From: Bacillota bacterium
Lineage (GTDB): Bacteria > Bacillota > Clostridia > Acetivibrionales > DTU013
NCBI GenBank assembly: GCA_023411575.1
Contig: JAEYOP010000040.1
Span: 62,001 to 126,000 of the forward strand
DNA: 64,000 nt
Direction: 5' to 3'
This document shows, piece after piece, positions 52,032-59,813 of this stretch (position 1 is its first letter; each line of letters begins with the position of its first letter). Under the pieces are notes generated by a model. It had not been told where the DNA came from, made no database searches, and saw only the letters and a program-made list of their open reading frames with translations. The position numbers were made by a program, and so were the translations under genes.

Positions 52032-52445
52032 TTATTTTATCCGGCCGATGGACAAATTCACTTTGTAATTGCCGTATTGCAGAATGGAGTCCAGGAACCC
52101 GACCAGTTCCTGCTGGTTTGCCGCAACCGCCTTGAGGATATAGCAGCCTTCTCCGCTGATTCTGTGTGCTTCCCTTACCAGCGCACAGCCCTGGATGTAT
52201 TTCTGAAAGGAGGCATGATCCGTCGTTTTCATGAAAACGGTGATATAAGCCGAAACCTCCATCCCCAGCCTGGCTTCGTTCAGCCGGACTGTATACCCTT
52301 CGATAACGCCGAGCTTTTCCAGCCGGTCGATCCTGTTTTTGACCGCCTGTCCGGTCAGGTGGACGCGTTCGCCTATTTCCAGCCACTGCATCCTGGAATT
52401 GTCCGTCAGAAGTTTGAGTATTTCCCTATCCGTCTGATCGAGCAT
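52032..52445 (-). CDS. Lrp/AsnC-family transcriptional regulator
   Basis: 137-residue regulator: AsnC HTH (LDQTDREILKLLTDNSRMQW, GERVHLTGQAVKNRIDRLEKLGVI) and a RAM domain (ILKAVAANQQELVGFLDSIL). ATG 52445 has AGGAAAGGA upstream; a TTG at 52472 has none. It is divergent from the metallo-hydrolase gene at 52608 and may control it. Confidence 0.92.
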   Translation of the reverse strand: MLDQTDREILKLLTDNSRMQWLEIGERVHLTGQAVKNRIDRLEKLGVIEGYTVRLNEARLGMEVSAYITVFMKTTDHASFQKYIQGCALVREAHRISGEGCYILKAVAANQQELVGFLDSILQYGNYKVNLSIGRIK

Positions 52446-52607
52446 AACCGGCAAAATCCTTTCCTGATTCAAGCATTTTCGCGGCAGTTCTTTTGCGGCT
52501 CAACCAGGCCGCAGTTTATAATGGGAATATGCACCCCTGGATTTAATCCGCGACGTCATTATATCACAGTAAAAAGGACAAGAAAATCAATATCGGGAGG
52601 AAGGACA

Positions 52608-53366
52608 ATGAAAATCGAACAAATCCGGCATGGCACGGTAATTCTCCATATAGACGGCAAAAAGCTGCTGGTGGACCCGGTGCTGGCCGACAAAGGTACT
52701 ATATCCCCAATAGAGGGCGTCCCGAACGCCGGCTGGAACCCGCTGGTTCCCCTGCCCGTCCCGGTCAGCCGTGTCACGGACTGTGACGCCGTATTGGTTA
52801 CCCATACCCACCGGGACCATTTCGATGACAAGGCGGAGGAGATGTTGGACAAATCCATTCCATTGTTCTGCCAGCCGGAAGACGGGGAAAAAATCCGTTC
52901 CAGGGGGTTTTTGAACGTGACGGCGATAAAGGACCGCTTCCCCTGGGGCGGCATGACCTTCCACAGAACAGGCGGCCGCCACGGGTATGGCGCCATCGCC
53001 CTTAAAATGGCCCCGGTATCCGGCTTTGTCATAGCCGCTCCGGGTGAATCCGTCGTATACCTGACGGGCGATACCGTGTGGTGCGCCTGCACCAGGAAGG
53101 CAATGGACGAATTCAAGCCGGATATCGTTATCTGCAACTGCGGCGAAGCGAAGTTTGCCCATGGCCGCGCCATCACCATGGATACGGCTGACATCCGGCG
53201 GATCTGCGAAGGCTATCCGGCGGCAAAGGTCGTAGCGGTCCATATGGAGGCGTGGAATCACTGCCGACTGTCAAGGCAGGCTCTTCAGGAGTTCGCCGTA
53301 TCAAACGCTTTCGATAAGCAAGTATTTATTCCGAAAGACGGTGAGATGCTGGAGTTTGCGCTTTAG
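52608..53366 (+). CDS. Metallo-beta-lactamase-fold hydrolase
   Basis: 252-residue hydrolase with metal motif VTHTHRDHFDD, VYLTGDTVWC and a C-terminal VHMEAWNHCRLSR. The start IEQIRHGTVILHIDGKKLLVDP is typical of UlaG/L-ascorbate-lactonase-like MBL proteins. GGGAGG is about 8 nt before ATG 52608; a longer upstream frame is noncoding. It ends 6 nt from the convergent deacetylase. Confidence 0.92.
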   Translation: MKIEQIRHGTVILHIDGKKLLVDPVLADKGTISPIEGVPNAGWNPLVPLPVPVSRVTDCDAVLVTHTHRDHFDDKAEEMLDKSIPLFCQPEDGEKIRSRGFLNVTAIKDRFPWGGMTFHRTGGRHGYGAIALKMAPVSGFVIAAPGESVVYLTGDTVWCACTRKAMDEFKPDIVICNCGEAKFAHGRAITMDTADIRRICEGYPAAKVVAVHMEAWNHCRLSRQALQEFAVSNAFDKQVFIPKDGEMLEFAL

Positions 53367-53372
53367 GACTCC

Positions 53373-54434
53373 TTAACCTTGCAAGGCGGCATGGTGGAGG
53401 GTCCGGCTGATTTTGGCCTGCAGCAGCTTGAACTTGAATTTTAAAATATCCGCGTCTTTTCCGATCAGGATCCGGCGAAGCTCATACAGGTTCCCTCCGG
53501 GCAGATTTACCCCCATGACCGTCGTGGCCGCTGTCCTGTAGAGCTTTTTCAGTTCCGCCACGGATTCCTGCGTATAGTCGCCGGATTTTCCGTTCGGGTA
53601 TGCAAAATGGCGGACCTCTTTTCCCATACGCTCTTCCACAAGCCTTTTGCAGTCGGCTATCTCCCGCCGCATTTCCTCTGCGGGCAGCCGGCTCAGAATG
53701 GGGTGGTTCATGGTATGCCCCCCCATGTCCGCGCCGGCCTCCGCCAGGCTCCCGGCTTCGTCCCAGTCCAGCAGCCTGCGGCATTGCTCCGGCACGCGAA
53801 CTTCCAGGGCCCCGGCCAGATCGTCCAGTACTTTGTTTTTTGCGCTTTCGCCAACCCTTTTGACCGCCTCCATCAAAGCATCGGCCAGCCTGCGCCTCTC
53901 CTCCTCCGTATGGAGCGGAAAAAGCCCCCGGATTCCGGCCGTGTCAATGGTAACATCCCCTTTCTCGCTGACAAATACCATATATTCGATCCGGTCATGC
54001 CACAGCCAGGACCTCTCCTCGATTTTGCCGGCCGTCAGAAAAATGGTGGGCTTCACTCCGTATCTGCGGAATATTTCACGTCCATAAAGATAATTGTCCC
54101 GGTAACCGTCGTCGAACGTAACGACAGCATACCTTTTTTTCAGCTTTTCTCCACGGCTGAGCAGTTCCGCCGCCTGATCCATGCCGACCAGTTCATATCT
54201 GCGTTTCAGGTACGCCAGATGCTTCTCGAAGGTCCGGTAATCGACGGACAGCGGATCATGGGCGGAGCCCGGCTCCTGGTCCGAAAGCCTGTGATAGCAC
54301 AGGATGTAAACCCCTCTTTTATCAAAAAGGGCATCCAGGATAAAATACCCCCCGGTATAATAAAATGCCTTCAACAAATGTCCGTTTGACTTGAGGGCAT
54401 TGATGATCTTTCCCCCCGACACGATAACAGGCAC
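53373..54434 (-). CDS. Polysaccharide deacetylase (NodB/CE4)
   Basis: 353-residue CE4 enzyme: motif 1 VVTFDDGYRDN, motif 2 GGHTMNHPILSRLP with the metal His pair, and a later HFAYPNGKSGDY. It removes acetyl groups from GlcNAc-type residues of a polysaccharide. No clear signal peptide, and the first 30 residues are only weakly hydrophobic. GTG 54434 has a weak ribosome-binding site and a second GTG lies four codons inside. Last gene of the exopolysaccharide operon. Confidence 0.9.
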   Translation of the reverse strand: MPVIVSGGKIINALKSNGHLLKAFYYTGGYFILDALFDKRGVYILCYHRLSDQEPGSAHDPLSVDYRTFEKHLAYLKRRYELVGMDQAAELLSRGEKLKKRYAVVTFDDGYRDNYLYGREIFRRYGVKPTIFLTAGKIEERSWLWHDRIEYMVFVSEKGDVTIDTAGIRGLFPLHTEEERRRLADALMEAVKRVGESAKNKVLDDLAGALEVRVPEQCRRLLDWDEAGSLAEAGADMGGHTMNHPILSRLPAEEMRREIADCKRLVEERMGKEVRHFAYPNGKSGDYTQESVAELKKLYRTAATTVMGVNLPGGNLYELRRILIGKDADILKFKFKLLQAKISRTLHHAALQG

Positions 54435-54440
54435 CCCCGT

Positions 54441-54986
54441 TTATTCAATATAGCCCATGCCGCTTTTCAGTTCCCGTTTCATCTGCTCCTTTTGCTCCTT
54501 TGTCATCTTGTAGCACGTTGTCCAGGTTTTTTCGTAAATCGGTTTGCCTTCTACGGAATGCTTGCTTATATACTCCTCAATGCCGCAGATCACTTTCGCC
54601 GGATTTCCCGCCACTACCACGTTGTCCGGTATGTCCTTCGTAATGACGCTGCCCACCCCGATGATGACATTGTTTCCGATGCGCACATCAGGCAGGATGA
54701 TGGAGCTAGCTCCTACCAGCACATTGTTGCCGATCTCTACTATCCCGACCTTCGTATACCCCGTATACGGCCGGGTGCTTGCGTCATGGGCCAGGATGTT
54801 CACCCGGTTTGCCAGGCTGACGTTGTCCCCCATCGTGATCAGAAAGCAATGGGAATTGTCGATAATGCAATCCCTTTGCCGGATAAAGTTTTTGCCTACG
54901 GTCATGCCCATTTTCACCAGCTTCCCGGTCGGTATTTCGCCCCGGAGCCGGCCAACGGCGTTTTTGCACCAGCTTTTGATCTTCAT
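54441..54986 (-). CDS. Hexapeptide-repeat acyltransferase
   Basis: 181-residue left-handed beta-helix transferase (VEIGNNVLVGASSIILPDVRIGNNVIIGVGSVI, DNVVVAGNPAKVI), close to maltose/serine O-acetyltransferase-like sugar acetyltransferases. A possible catalytic His lies in ILAHDASTRP. It would O- or N-acetylate a sugar of the exopolysaccharide. It sits between the beta-helix protein and the deacetylase. Confidence 0.9.
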   Translation of the reverse strand: MKIKSWCKNAVGRLRGEIPTGKLVKMGMTVGKNFIRQRDCIIDNSHCFLITMGDNVSLANRVNILAHDASTRPYTGYTKVGIVEIGNNVLVGASSIILPDVRIGNNVIIGVGSVITKDIPDNVVVAGNPAKVICGIEEYISKHSVEGKPIYEKTWTTCYKMTKEQKEQMKRELKSGMGYIE

Positions 54987-55004
54987 TTTTTCTGCCTCCC
55001 CGCA

Positions 55005-56357
55005 TTAGTTTCTCGCCTCCGTCAGCTTTAGGACGGAATCGTTGTCCTTTCCCGTATAGGTTTTATAGGATTGAAAGCGATCCGCCGGGAAAGTTTTGGA
55101 TTGCCATATTGCAAAGGTTTGCCCCGTCGGCTGGAGATAGGTATTCCTTTCAAGGGTCAGATTGCTCAGGTCCCTCCAGTTGACCGGGATGTAAATGCAC
55201 GCTTCTTCGGCCTGATCGAAAACGTTGTTCCGGATCGTGATGCCTTCCGTCCGCGCCCTGTTTTCATAAAAGCAGAGGTGTCTTCCCGCGGGATCCGGCC
55301 TTTGGCCGTGACCCCATCCGCCGCCCGCGTTTTTGCAGGTGTTGTCTTCAAAGAAGATATTGGCGGTCAGGGAGCCCTCCGGGGCATTCCAGTATTCAAA
55401 GGAGTATTCGCAGTTCCAGATCTGGTTTCCCCTGTAGGTAATGTTGTACTGGGAATTGTCCTCCCCCCTGCCCTGGTTCGTAACCGCCGCATCATATATC
55501 TCAAAGATCCTGCAGTTTTCCACACTCGCGTCATGGGCACTGTTCCAGAACTCCACCCCGTTGCCGAACCGGATCTGCCGGCCGTCCATATACTGGTCGC
55601 CACCGCCGATATAGGAAATGGAACAGTTCCGGATGGAAACGAAGCTGGTATTGACGCCGTAAATGCCATGGGCCCCTCCATATTTCAGGGCCAGCCCGTT
55701 ATAAACGACGTAGCGTTTATTGCTTTGATCGACGATGTTGCGCCTTAGGGCGCATTCGATGTCCGCATAAGCCTGCGCCGGATTTTTAACGGAATATAGC
55801 TTCAGCATCCCGCTTGCACGGTCGAACCAGAAGTCGTTCTGCTTCTTCAGGTCCGATTCACGCCACACCTTTACGCCGCAATACCGGCCGTCCTCCAGGA
55901 TGATATTCCCCACATCCGTTTCAAACGGTCCTGCGGACCATATGTTTTTCTCGGACAAAGTCCAGTCGGACGCTTTGTTTTTCTCAATAGAACCCAATAT
56001 TTGCGGATCGTTTCCGCGGCCATAGGCGGTATAACGGACAGGGGCGGTTTCGTCGCCGCTCTGGGGGAGGAGCTGTCCCCGCCAGGTTCCTCCCTTTTGA
56101 AAGTACACCGTGTCCCCCGGAGAAAGCTTGAACCGGTTTACCTTCTGGAGGGTTCTCCACGGCGAATCCGCCGAGGTCCCGGGATTGTCGTCGCTGCCGG
56201 AATTGCTGACATAATAGGCATTCCCCGCCGTGCCCGCAGTGCTGTCCTTCTCATCCGCCCCCTGGCTGTAATGTATTCCGTAATTTAAAAGACAGTAAAA
56301 CAGCGGCAAGGCGGTTAACAGTCCAATATAAAGGATGAACTTGCTCGTCCGCATCAC
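55005..56357 (-). CDS. Exported right-handed beta-helix protein
   Basis: 450-residue protein with an N-terminal membrane/signal segment (FILYIGLLTALPLFYCLL), then a pectate-lyase-like parallel beta-helix. The start AYYVSNSGSDDNPGTSADSPWRTLQ is typical of polysaccharide-processing beta-helix proteins, followed by ISIRNC/VENC/ITYRGNQIW rungs. It is probably a lyase, hydrolase or epimerase acting on the operon's polysaccharide outside the cell. Catalytic residues not identifiable by eye. Confidence 0.85.
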   Translation of the reverse strand: MMRTSKFILYIGLLTALPLFYCLLNYGIHYSQGADEKDSTAGTAGNAYYVSNSGSDDNPGTSADSPWRTLQKVNRFKLSPGDTVYFQKGGTWRGQLLPQSGDETAPVRYTAYGRGNDPQILGSIEKNKASDWTLSEKNIWSAGPFETDVGNIILEDGRYCGVKVWRESDLKKQNDFWFDRASGMLKLYSVKNPAQAYADIECALRRNIVDQSNKRYVVYNGLALKYGGAHGIYGVNTSFVSIRNCSISYIGGGDQYMDGRQIRFGNGVEFWNSAHDASVENCRIFEIYDAAVTNQGRGEDNSQYNITYRGNQIWNCEYSFEYWNAPEGSLTANIFFEDNTCKNAGGGWGHGQRPDPAGRHLCFYENRARTEGITIRNNVFDQAEEACIYIPVNWRDLSNLTLERNTYLQPTGQTFAIWQSKTFPADRFQSYKTYTGKDNDSVLKLTEARN

Positions 56358-56358
56358 C

Positions 56359-57357
56359 TCATATCACCCCGGCCTTGTCTGCCGTACCCGTGTCTTCCAT
56401 AGGGCGTACGGGCTTTTTCAGGAACTTGTGCCGGAGAATCCACCTTGCGGGAACCAGGATTTCCTTTTTCATGGCGGGCGCCGCGCTTCCGATCATCCAG
56501 CAGTTTTTGCCGCACTTGCCCACGGCCTCCCGGACCTCCGCCGCCCGGTCCGAATTCCAGATTTCTTCAAAGGTGCTCCGCCGGATATTGCCCATGGAAG
56601 CCTCCATTCCGTTGCAGGGCCGGATCTCGCCGAAGGGGTCCAGGAAGAACAGGTCGGTTCCCATGTTACAGGGCAAAAGCCTTGGATTTCCCTGGATGTA
56701 GTTGATCAGACCATAGTTGAAATAGGCCCTGAACCACTTTTTCGGCTGGCTGCTCTTCAGCATCCGGTCGATGAGGGTGTAGAGCTCACCGGATACGGCT
56801 TCCTTCCGGGTGATTTCGTTGTCATATTTGTGGAAATAGTAGGTATTATGCACGGCGGCGGTGGCGAACTCGACGCCCAGCCATTCGGCCAGGCTGTAAA
56901 GCTCATTGATGTCCTTCCCGTTCCGGTCCGACAGGGTGATGCCGAAGCCGATATCCTTAAGACCCAGCTCGTGCAGCCGCAGCAGGGTCCTCAGCCCATG
57001 GTCGAAGCCGTCCCGGATTCCCCTCAGCTCATCGTTTGCGGAAGGCAGCCCCTCGATGCTGATCCGGATGCCGATGTCACGGTTCTTTCTGGCAACCTCC
57101 GTGATCCGCTCCGTAAAATATCCATTGGTGCTGATTACAAGCCTTTCCGCCTTCTTCTTCACGACGTTTACGAGTTCTTCGATATCCTTCCGCAAAAACG
57201 GCTCTCCGCCGGTAATATTGGCAAATTTCAGGTTGGCGGGGATTTTGGACAGGTCCGCCGCCGTGATCTCCTCTTCGTCTTTCGTCGGATACTGCCAGGT
57301 ATTGCACATACAGCACTTTGCATTGCATTTATACGTTACAGCTATCAACCCTTCCAT
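56359..57357 (-). CDS. Radical SAM/SPASM-domain protein in the polysaccharide operon
   Basis: 332-residue enzyme. The radical SAM cluster motif is CNAKCCMC near the N-terminus, followed by NITGGEPFLRKDIEEL. A C-terminal SPASM-like region has CNMG, RPCNGM and CGKNCW cysteines. GGGAGG lies 7 nt before ATG 57357, inside the end of the glycosyltransferase gene (29-nt overlap), so translation is coupled. No precursor peptide is visible, so a sugar, lipid-sugar or protein in the pathway may be its target. Confidence 0.9.
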   Translation of the reverse strand: MEGLIAVTYKCNAKCCMCNTWQYPTKDEEEITAADLSKIPANLKFANITGGEPFLRKDIEELVNVVKKKAERLVISTNGYFTERITEVARKNRDIGIRISIEGLPSANDELRGIRDGFDHGLRTLLRLHELGLKDIGFGITLSDRNGKDINELYSLAEWLGVEFATAAVHNTYYFHKYDNEITRKEAVSGELYTLIDRMLKSSQPKKWFRAYFNYGLINYIQGNPRLLPCNMGTDLFFLDPFGEIRPCNGMEASMGNIRRSTFEEIWNSDRAAEVREAVGKCGKNCWMIGSAAPAMKKEILVPARWILRHKFLKKPVRPMEDTGTADKAGVI

Positions 57358-58678
57358 ACGCTTCCCTCCCGCCGGCCAGCAGCCGGTTGTAGACCTCTGA
57401 TATTTTTAAATAATAAGTCTCTTTGCCGTACTTCGTTTCCACCTGGGCTCTTGCATTTTCCCCCATTTCCCTTCTCCATTCCGGGTGGTCCGCCAGCTTC
57501 CGGATGCGATCCGCCAGCTCCTCCGCATTGCCGGACGGGAACACCAGCCCGGTTGTCCCGTTCTGCACCAGTTCGGGAATCCCGCCGATGTCGGAGCCGA
57601 TGACGGGTTTGCCGCAGGCCATCGCTTCCAGGACCGACAACGGGCTGTTCTCATATACCTCGGACGGTATGACAGTGAACATGCTATTCCTTATCAGTTC
57701 CTGCAATTCCTTGCCCGACTTGTATCCAAGGCATTTTACACGGTTCAGCCCGTTTTCCTCGATGAAGGCGGCAATCTTTTCCCGCAGCGTTCCCTCCCCG
57801 ACGAGATACAAATCCGGTCCTCCGGAATTCAGTCGGCTGAAATCCGGTTTGCTGCCGAAATCCGGCCCGTCGGATTCTAGCTTACCGGAATTCGGCCTAC
57901 TGCCGAAATCCGGTAAGCTCATGATTTTTACAGCTTCGAGCAGGGTCATCAGGCCTTTTTCCTCCGAAAGGCGCCCGAAATAGAGAAAATAATCGGCGGA
58001 ATCATAATTCGGGACATAGGAGGCGGCATCCACAAAGTTGGGGATATAGACCAGCTTCTCCTCCGGATATCCGTACTCGATGAATTTGTCCCGGAAAAAC
58101 CGGCTCGGCAGGATGAACGCATCTACGAGGCTGTAGCTGTGAAGCAGCCGGTGAAGGTACATTTCCAGCGTGTTGACCAGGCTGCCGAGCCTTGAATCCT
58201 TCACGCAGCTCCCGACAAAGCAGTGGTAATATCGATGGCCCTTGCATTTTTCGCAGATCCTGCCGTGGTTCCGCATTTTATAATTGGGGCACAGGATTTT
58301 TAAATCGTGGGCCGTGTGGACGATGGGGACGTTGTGCTTTTTCAGCACTTTCAGGATGGACGGGGACATCTGGTGCTGAAAAACATGAAGGTGGGCAAGG
58401 TCCGGCTTTGTCTCCCGGAGGATTTTCCGGAGCTTTCTTTTCGCTTCCACGGAATAGATGACTTTCAGCGAATTTTTGATTTTGCTCCACCCGCCCCGGC
58501 TGTAATCGACGGGATCGATAAAATAGGCTTCGTAGGGGGACGCCGTGTTTTTTCCGTCCTTCATGGAGAAGGGAATGATCTGTACCCCTCGCTCCTCGAG
58601 CATTTGATTTAAGTTGAAAAAATGGATCTCGCTTCCACCCTTGGGGTAAAAAAATTTGTTCGCCGACAATACTTTCAT
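57329..58678 (-). CDS. Glycosyltransferase family 4 with a tandem-repeat insertion
   Basis: 449-residue GT-B transferase: start MKVLSANKFFYPKGGSEI, GRLSEEKGLMTLLEA, and the C-terminal donor site IPSEVYENSPLSVLEAMACGKPVIGS. GGGGGAGG precedes ATG 58678. Between MSLP and DLYLVGEG, where the family has a short loop, lies a 32-residue insertion made of two 16-residue repeats. It adds a sugar to the exopolysaccharide repeat unit. Confidence 0.92.
   Translation of the reverse strand: MKVLSANKFFYPKGGSEIHFFNLNQMLEERGVQIIPFSMKDGKNTASPYEAYFIDPVDYSRGGWSKIKNSLKVIYSVEAKRKLRKILRETKPDLAHLHVFQHQMSPSILKVLKKHNVPIVHTAHDLKILCPNYKMRNHGRICEKCKGHRYYHCFVGSCVKDSRLGSLVNTLEMYLHRLLHSYSLVDAFILPSRFFRDKFIEYGYPEEKLVYIPNFVDAASYVPNYDSADYFLYFGRLSEEKGLMTLLEAVKIMSLPDFGSRPNSGKLESDGPDFGSKPDFSRLNSGGPDLYLVGEGTLREKIAAFIEENGLNRVKCLGYKSGKELQELIRNSMFTVIPSEVYENSPLSVLEAMACGKPVIGSDIGGIPELVQNGTTGLVFPSGNAEELADRIRKLADHPEWRREMGENARAQVETKYGKETYYLKISEVYNRLLAGGREAYGRVDSCNV
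57818..57913. repeat. Two tandem 48-bp repeats inside a glycosyltransferase
   Basis: Units at 57818-57865 and 57866-57913, each encoding PDFGS..P..S..L.S.G on the minus strand; both begin CCGGATTTCGGCAG when read in the gene direction. They are in frame and sit in a loop before the donor-binding domain. Confidence 0.85.
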
Positions 58679-58712
58679 ATTCCTCCCCCTTATCCCCACT
58701 CTTTTTTCAAAA

Positions 58713-59813
58713 TCAGGAACTGAACAAGCTGATATAGTTCCGGATCATTTCCGCCTTCCCAAAAGTTGTTTTTGCCTTTACAAGGGATTTTTGGCCCATC
58801 GGTTCGAACAGCTTGTTGTCAATGACATACTTCAGCGCCTGGCAAAGTGCGGTCACGTTTCCAGGCTCATAGATCATTCCGTTTTCAAAGGACTGGACCA
58901 ATTCCTGTGCTCCGCCCACATCCGTCAGCACGACGGGCTTGGACATGGCCATGCTCTCGATGACCGCCATGGAAAGTGCTTCCGTGGAAGAGGCAAGGAC
59001 GGAAATATCGATGCAGGCAAGATACTCTCTTACATCCTCCACAAAGCCGGTAATATATACCCTGCCGCCGACTCCTCTCCTGCGGATATGCTCCTCGATG
59101 AAGCCCCGACGGCTCCCGTCCCCGATGATCAGAAGCCGGACGGGATAGCCTTCCGAAAGAAGCAGACACAGACCGTCAATCAGGTCCTCGTGCCTTTTTT
59201 CGGGAGCCAGGCACGCGTTGATGCCAAGGATGATGTCCGACGGCGGAAAGCCCAGCCTGTTCAGGACCGCCTCCCGGTCCATCCCGTATTCCTCGAACCG
59301 TTTTATATCGACTCCGTTGTAGATCACCAGGGATTTTTCCGGATCGATGCGGTATCTGGAAACCCAGTAGTCCTTTTGCCGGTGGCTGACAAAAACGATT
59401 CGGTCCATCCGGTTCATGATCTTTTTGTAGAGGATATTCTTTGCCCGGTCCAGCGCCGTCTCCAGAAACGTGCTGTGATGGATGAGGATCTTGCGCACCG
59501 GCCCCGGCAGGAAAAAGCCGGCCAGGTACCCATACAGCATGGAATAGGTATTTACAAGAAACAGCACCTCCGGCTGAAAGCCCTTCAATTCGGAAACAAT
59601 CTTTCCGAGGCAGCCCGGGTCCAGATAAGCCCTTTTTTTCAGGACGAACACCTCCGCGGAGGGATGAATCCGATGCCTCAGCGTATCCACCGAATCCATG
59701 GAAAACAGCAGGGTTCGGCAGCCCTGTTCCGCCAGATTGTTGACCAGGTCGATGGTTTGGATCTCCGCCCCGCCAAAGCAAAGGCTATCCATGATGAACG
59801 CAAGCCTTTTCAT
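58713..59813 (-). CDS. Glycosyltransferase family 4
   Basis: 366-residue GT-B transferase: acceptor side MDSLCFGGAEIQTIDLVNNLAEQG, central VIYNGVDIKRFEEYG, donor side LASSTEALSMAVIESMAMSKPVVLTD. Its ATG 59813 overlaps the stop of the polymerase gene (ATGA), so translation is coupled. A longer in-frame extension would run through the repeat-rich end of that gene and is rejected. Confidence 0.92.
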   Translation of the reverse strand: MKRLAFIMDSLCFGGAEIQTIDLVNNLAEQGCRTLLFSMDSVDTLRHRIHPSAEVFVLKKRAYLDPGCLGKIVSELKGFQPEVLFLVNTYSMLYGYLAGFFLPGPVRKILIHHSTFLETALDRAKNILYKKIMNRMDRIVFVSHRQKDYWVSRYRIDPEKSLVIYNGVDIKRFEEYGMDREAVLNRLGFPPSDIILGINACLAPEKRHEDLIDGLCLLLSEGYPVRLLIIGDGSRRGFIEEHIRRRGVGGRVYITGFVEDVREYLACIDISVLASSTEALSMAVIESMAMSKPVVLTDVGGAQELVQSFENGMIYEPGNVTALCQALKYVIDNKLFEPMGQKSLVKAKTTFGKAEMIRNYISLFSS

